The position numbers were made by a program, and so were the translations under genes. From Thermodesulfobacteriota bacterium (GTDB lineage Bacteria; Desulfobacterota; Desulfocorpusculales; Desulfocorpusculum), in NCBI GenBank assembly GCA_028275295.1, contig JAPWUY010000081.1, positions 1-7,325 of the forward strand: a DNA stretch of 7,325 nt, read 5' to 3'. The notes under the pieces are model-generated. The model was not told the DNA's origin. It did no database searches and was given only the letters and a program-made list of their open reading frames with translations. Positions 6,225 to 7,325 of this stretch are shown here, piece by piece. How positions within the stretch are numbered: the stretch's first letter is position 1; each line of letters starts with the position of its first letter.

Positions 6225-7316
6225 ATGAACCAAGACATTTACGCGAAGCTGGGAGATATTCTGGAGACAATTAGCTTTGGGGTCAAAAGAGGGCCAGAAT
6301 TCGAAACCCTCCTAAGGGCGCTCTTTGAAGAAGAGGAAGCCAGGGTGGCCATCCACGTCTCTCCCATGGCGCCGGAGCCGCCTGAGAGGGTCGCCGAGAG
6401 GATGGGGGAGGATGGGGGCAAGGTGGCCCGTCTCCTAGATAGGATGGCTGACAAGGGGCTTATCTATTGCAGCCAGAGGGGTGAGTCCAAGTGGTATAAG
6501 CTCATTCAAGTGGTCCCCGGAATCTTCGAGCTCCAGTTCATGAGAGGAGAGATAAGCCCTAGAACAAAGGAACTTGCCAGCTTGTTCGATGCATACTTCA
6601 AAAGCGCCGAAAGGGAAGGGAAGAAGGTGCCCCTCACCCCCTTTGCCAGAGTGATTCCGGTGGAGAAGACCATCTCTTCCGGGGTCAGCATCTTTCCGTA
6701 CGAGACCGCAGCCCATTACGTGGAAGAAGCGGAGATGATCTCCTTGACTACCTGCTATTGCAGGCACGAGAAAAGGCTTCTGGGGCATGCATGCGACAAT
6801 CCTCTGGAGGTGTGCCTCCAGTTTGGGAGCTTTGCGAGGTTTCTCATTCAAAGGGGCTTCGGCCGCCAGATAACCAAAGAGGAGGCTCACGCTGTTCTGT
6901 CCAAAAGCAGGGAGGCTGGCTTGATACACACCTCCAATAACACCCGGGACCACGTGGATTTTATATGTAATTGCTGTGGGTGCTGCTGCGGGATACTCCT
7001 TAGCGTGAAATCCTCAACCATGCCATCAATGGCAGCATCGAGCAATTACGTGGCCAAGGTAGATCCAGCGCGTTGCGTGGCCTGTGGCGAGTGTGCGGAA
7101 AGGTGCCACATGGAGGCGATTTCCGTAGACATAGAGGGCGCACAGGTGAGCTTGGACAGGTGCGTTGGGTGCGGTGTGTGCGCCAACTTCTGTCCTAGCG
7201 AGGCCATCAGCCTCGTCCCCAAAGGCCCAAGGGAGGAGCCTCCGGAGAACTTCAAGGCACTCCTGGAAAAGCAGATACAGGAGAAGATCCGCCTAGTCTC
7301 TGGCTCGAGGGAATAG
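6225..7316 (+). CDS. 4Fe-4S polyferredoxin with N-terminal winged-helix-like region and Cys-rich centre
   Basis: The 363-residue cytoplasmic protein has ATG 6225 with AAGGAG six bases upstream. Residues about 25-105 look like a winged helix (VAERMGEDGGKVARLLDRM, then KGLIYCSQRGESKWYKL). The centre has CYCR (177-180), C190 and C197, then a dense cluster CNCCGCCCG (248-256). The C-terminus is a 2[4Fe-4S] ferredoxin: C284, C287, C290, C294 and C313, C316, C319, C323, the latter followed by Pro. It should bind two [4Fe-4S] clusters and probably one more metal or cluster in the centre. Similar proteins, from memory, are common in sulfate reducers and syntrophs, usually labelled only as 4Fe-4S binding protein. 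Being next to a MaoC hydratase suggests a link to acyl-CoA redox chemistry, which is inference. The winged helix could mean a redox-responsive regulator or just an interaction domain. Confidence 0.87.
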   Translation: MNQDIYAKLGDILETISFGVKRGPEFETLLRALFEEEEARVAIHVSPMAPEPPERVAERMGEDGGKVARLLDRMADKGLIYCSQRGESKWYKLIQVVPGIFELQFMRGEISPRTKELASLFDAYFKSAEREGKKVPLTPFARVIPVEKTISSGVSIFPYETAAHYVEEAEMISLTTCYCRHEKRLLGHACDNPLEVCLQFGSFARFLIQRGFGRQITKEEAHAVLSKSREAGLIHTSNNTRDHVDFICNCCGCCCGILLSVKSSTMPSMAASSNYVAKVDPARCVACGECAERCHMEAISVDIEGAQVSLDRCVGCGVCANFCPSEAISLVPKGPREEPPENFKALLEKQIQEKIRLVSGSRE

Positions 7317-7325
7317 GGGAGGCGT

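Overview
The window looks like bacterial chromosome of about 55-60% GC, with short gaps between genes and purine-rich Shine-Dalgarno sequences. The gene mix is a secreted WD40 protein, a periplasmic di-heme cytochrome c peroxidase, a class II aldolase, a four-domain S1 protein, an iron-sulfur flavoprotein, a MaoC hydratase and a cysteine-rich polyferredoxin. It suggests a Gram-negative with anaerobic, acyl-CoA and Fe-S-based metabolism, in the style of Desulfobacterota/Syntrophales. That placement is inference from gene content only.

Layout. Positions 1-554 hold no credible gene. They are a tandem array with a period of about 223 bp (two copies plus part of a third, running off the left edge), and every copy carries REP-like hairpins in alternating orientation. 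The array ends abruptly at 554/555 inside a minus-strand WD40 propeller gene (418-1407). The last 44 codons and stop of that gene come from the repeat. Divergent from it, across a 283-bp promoter region, is the di-heme peroxidase (1691-2758). It converges with, and overlaps by 11 bp, the class II aldolase (2748-3353, minus). Next on the minus strand lie an S1-domain RNA-binding protein (3581-4780) and, upstream of it, an iron-sulfur flavoprotein (4857-5504). A 270-bp divergent gap then leads to a plus-strand pair, MaoC hydratase (5775-6203) and a winged-helix/polyferredoxin protein (6225-7316), only 21 bp apart and probably one operon.

Functionally, the peroxidase removes H2O2 in the periplasm. 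The flavoprotein and polyferredoxin are cytoplasmic redox proteins, the MaoC protein probably hydrates enoyl-CoA thioesters, and the S1 protein binds RNA. These look like ordinary neighbouring units rather than one pathway. The most unusual part is the left end: a BIME-like hairpin repeat array that has apparently truncated a secreted propeller gene at a GGAG tetranucleotide next to a hairpin foot, and supplies it with an in-frame tail and stop codon.
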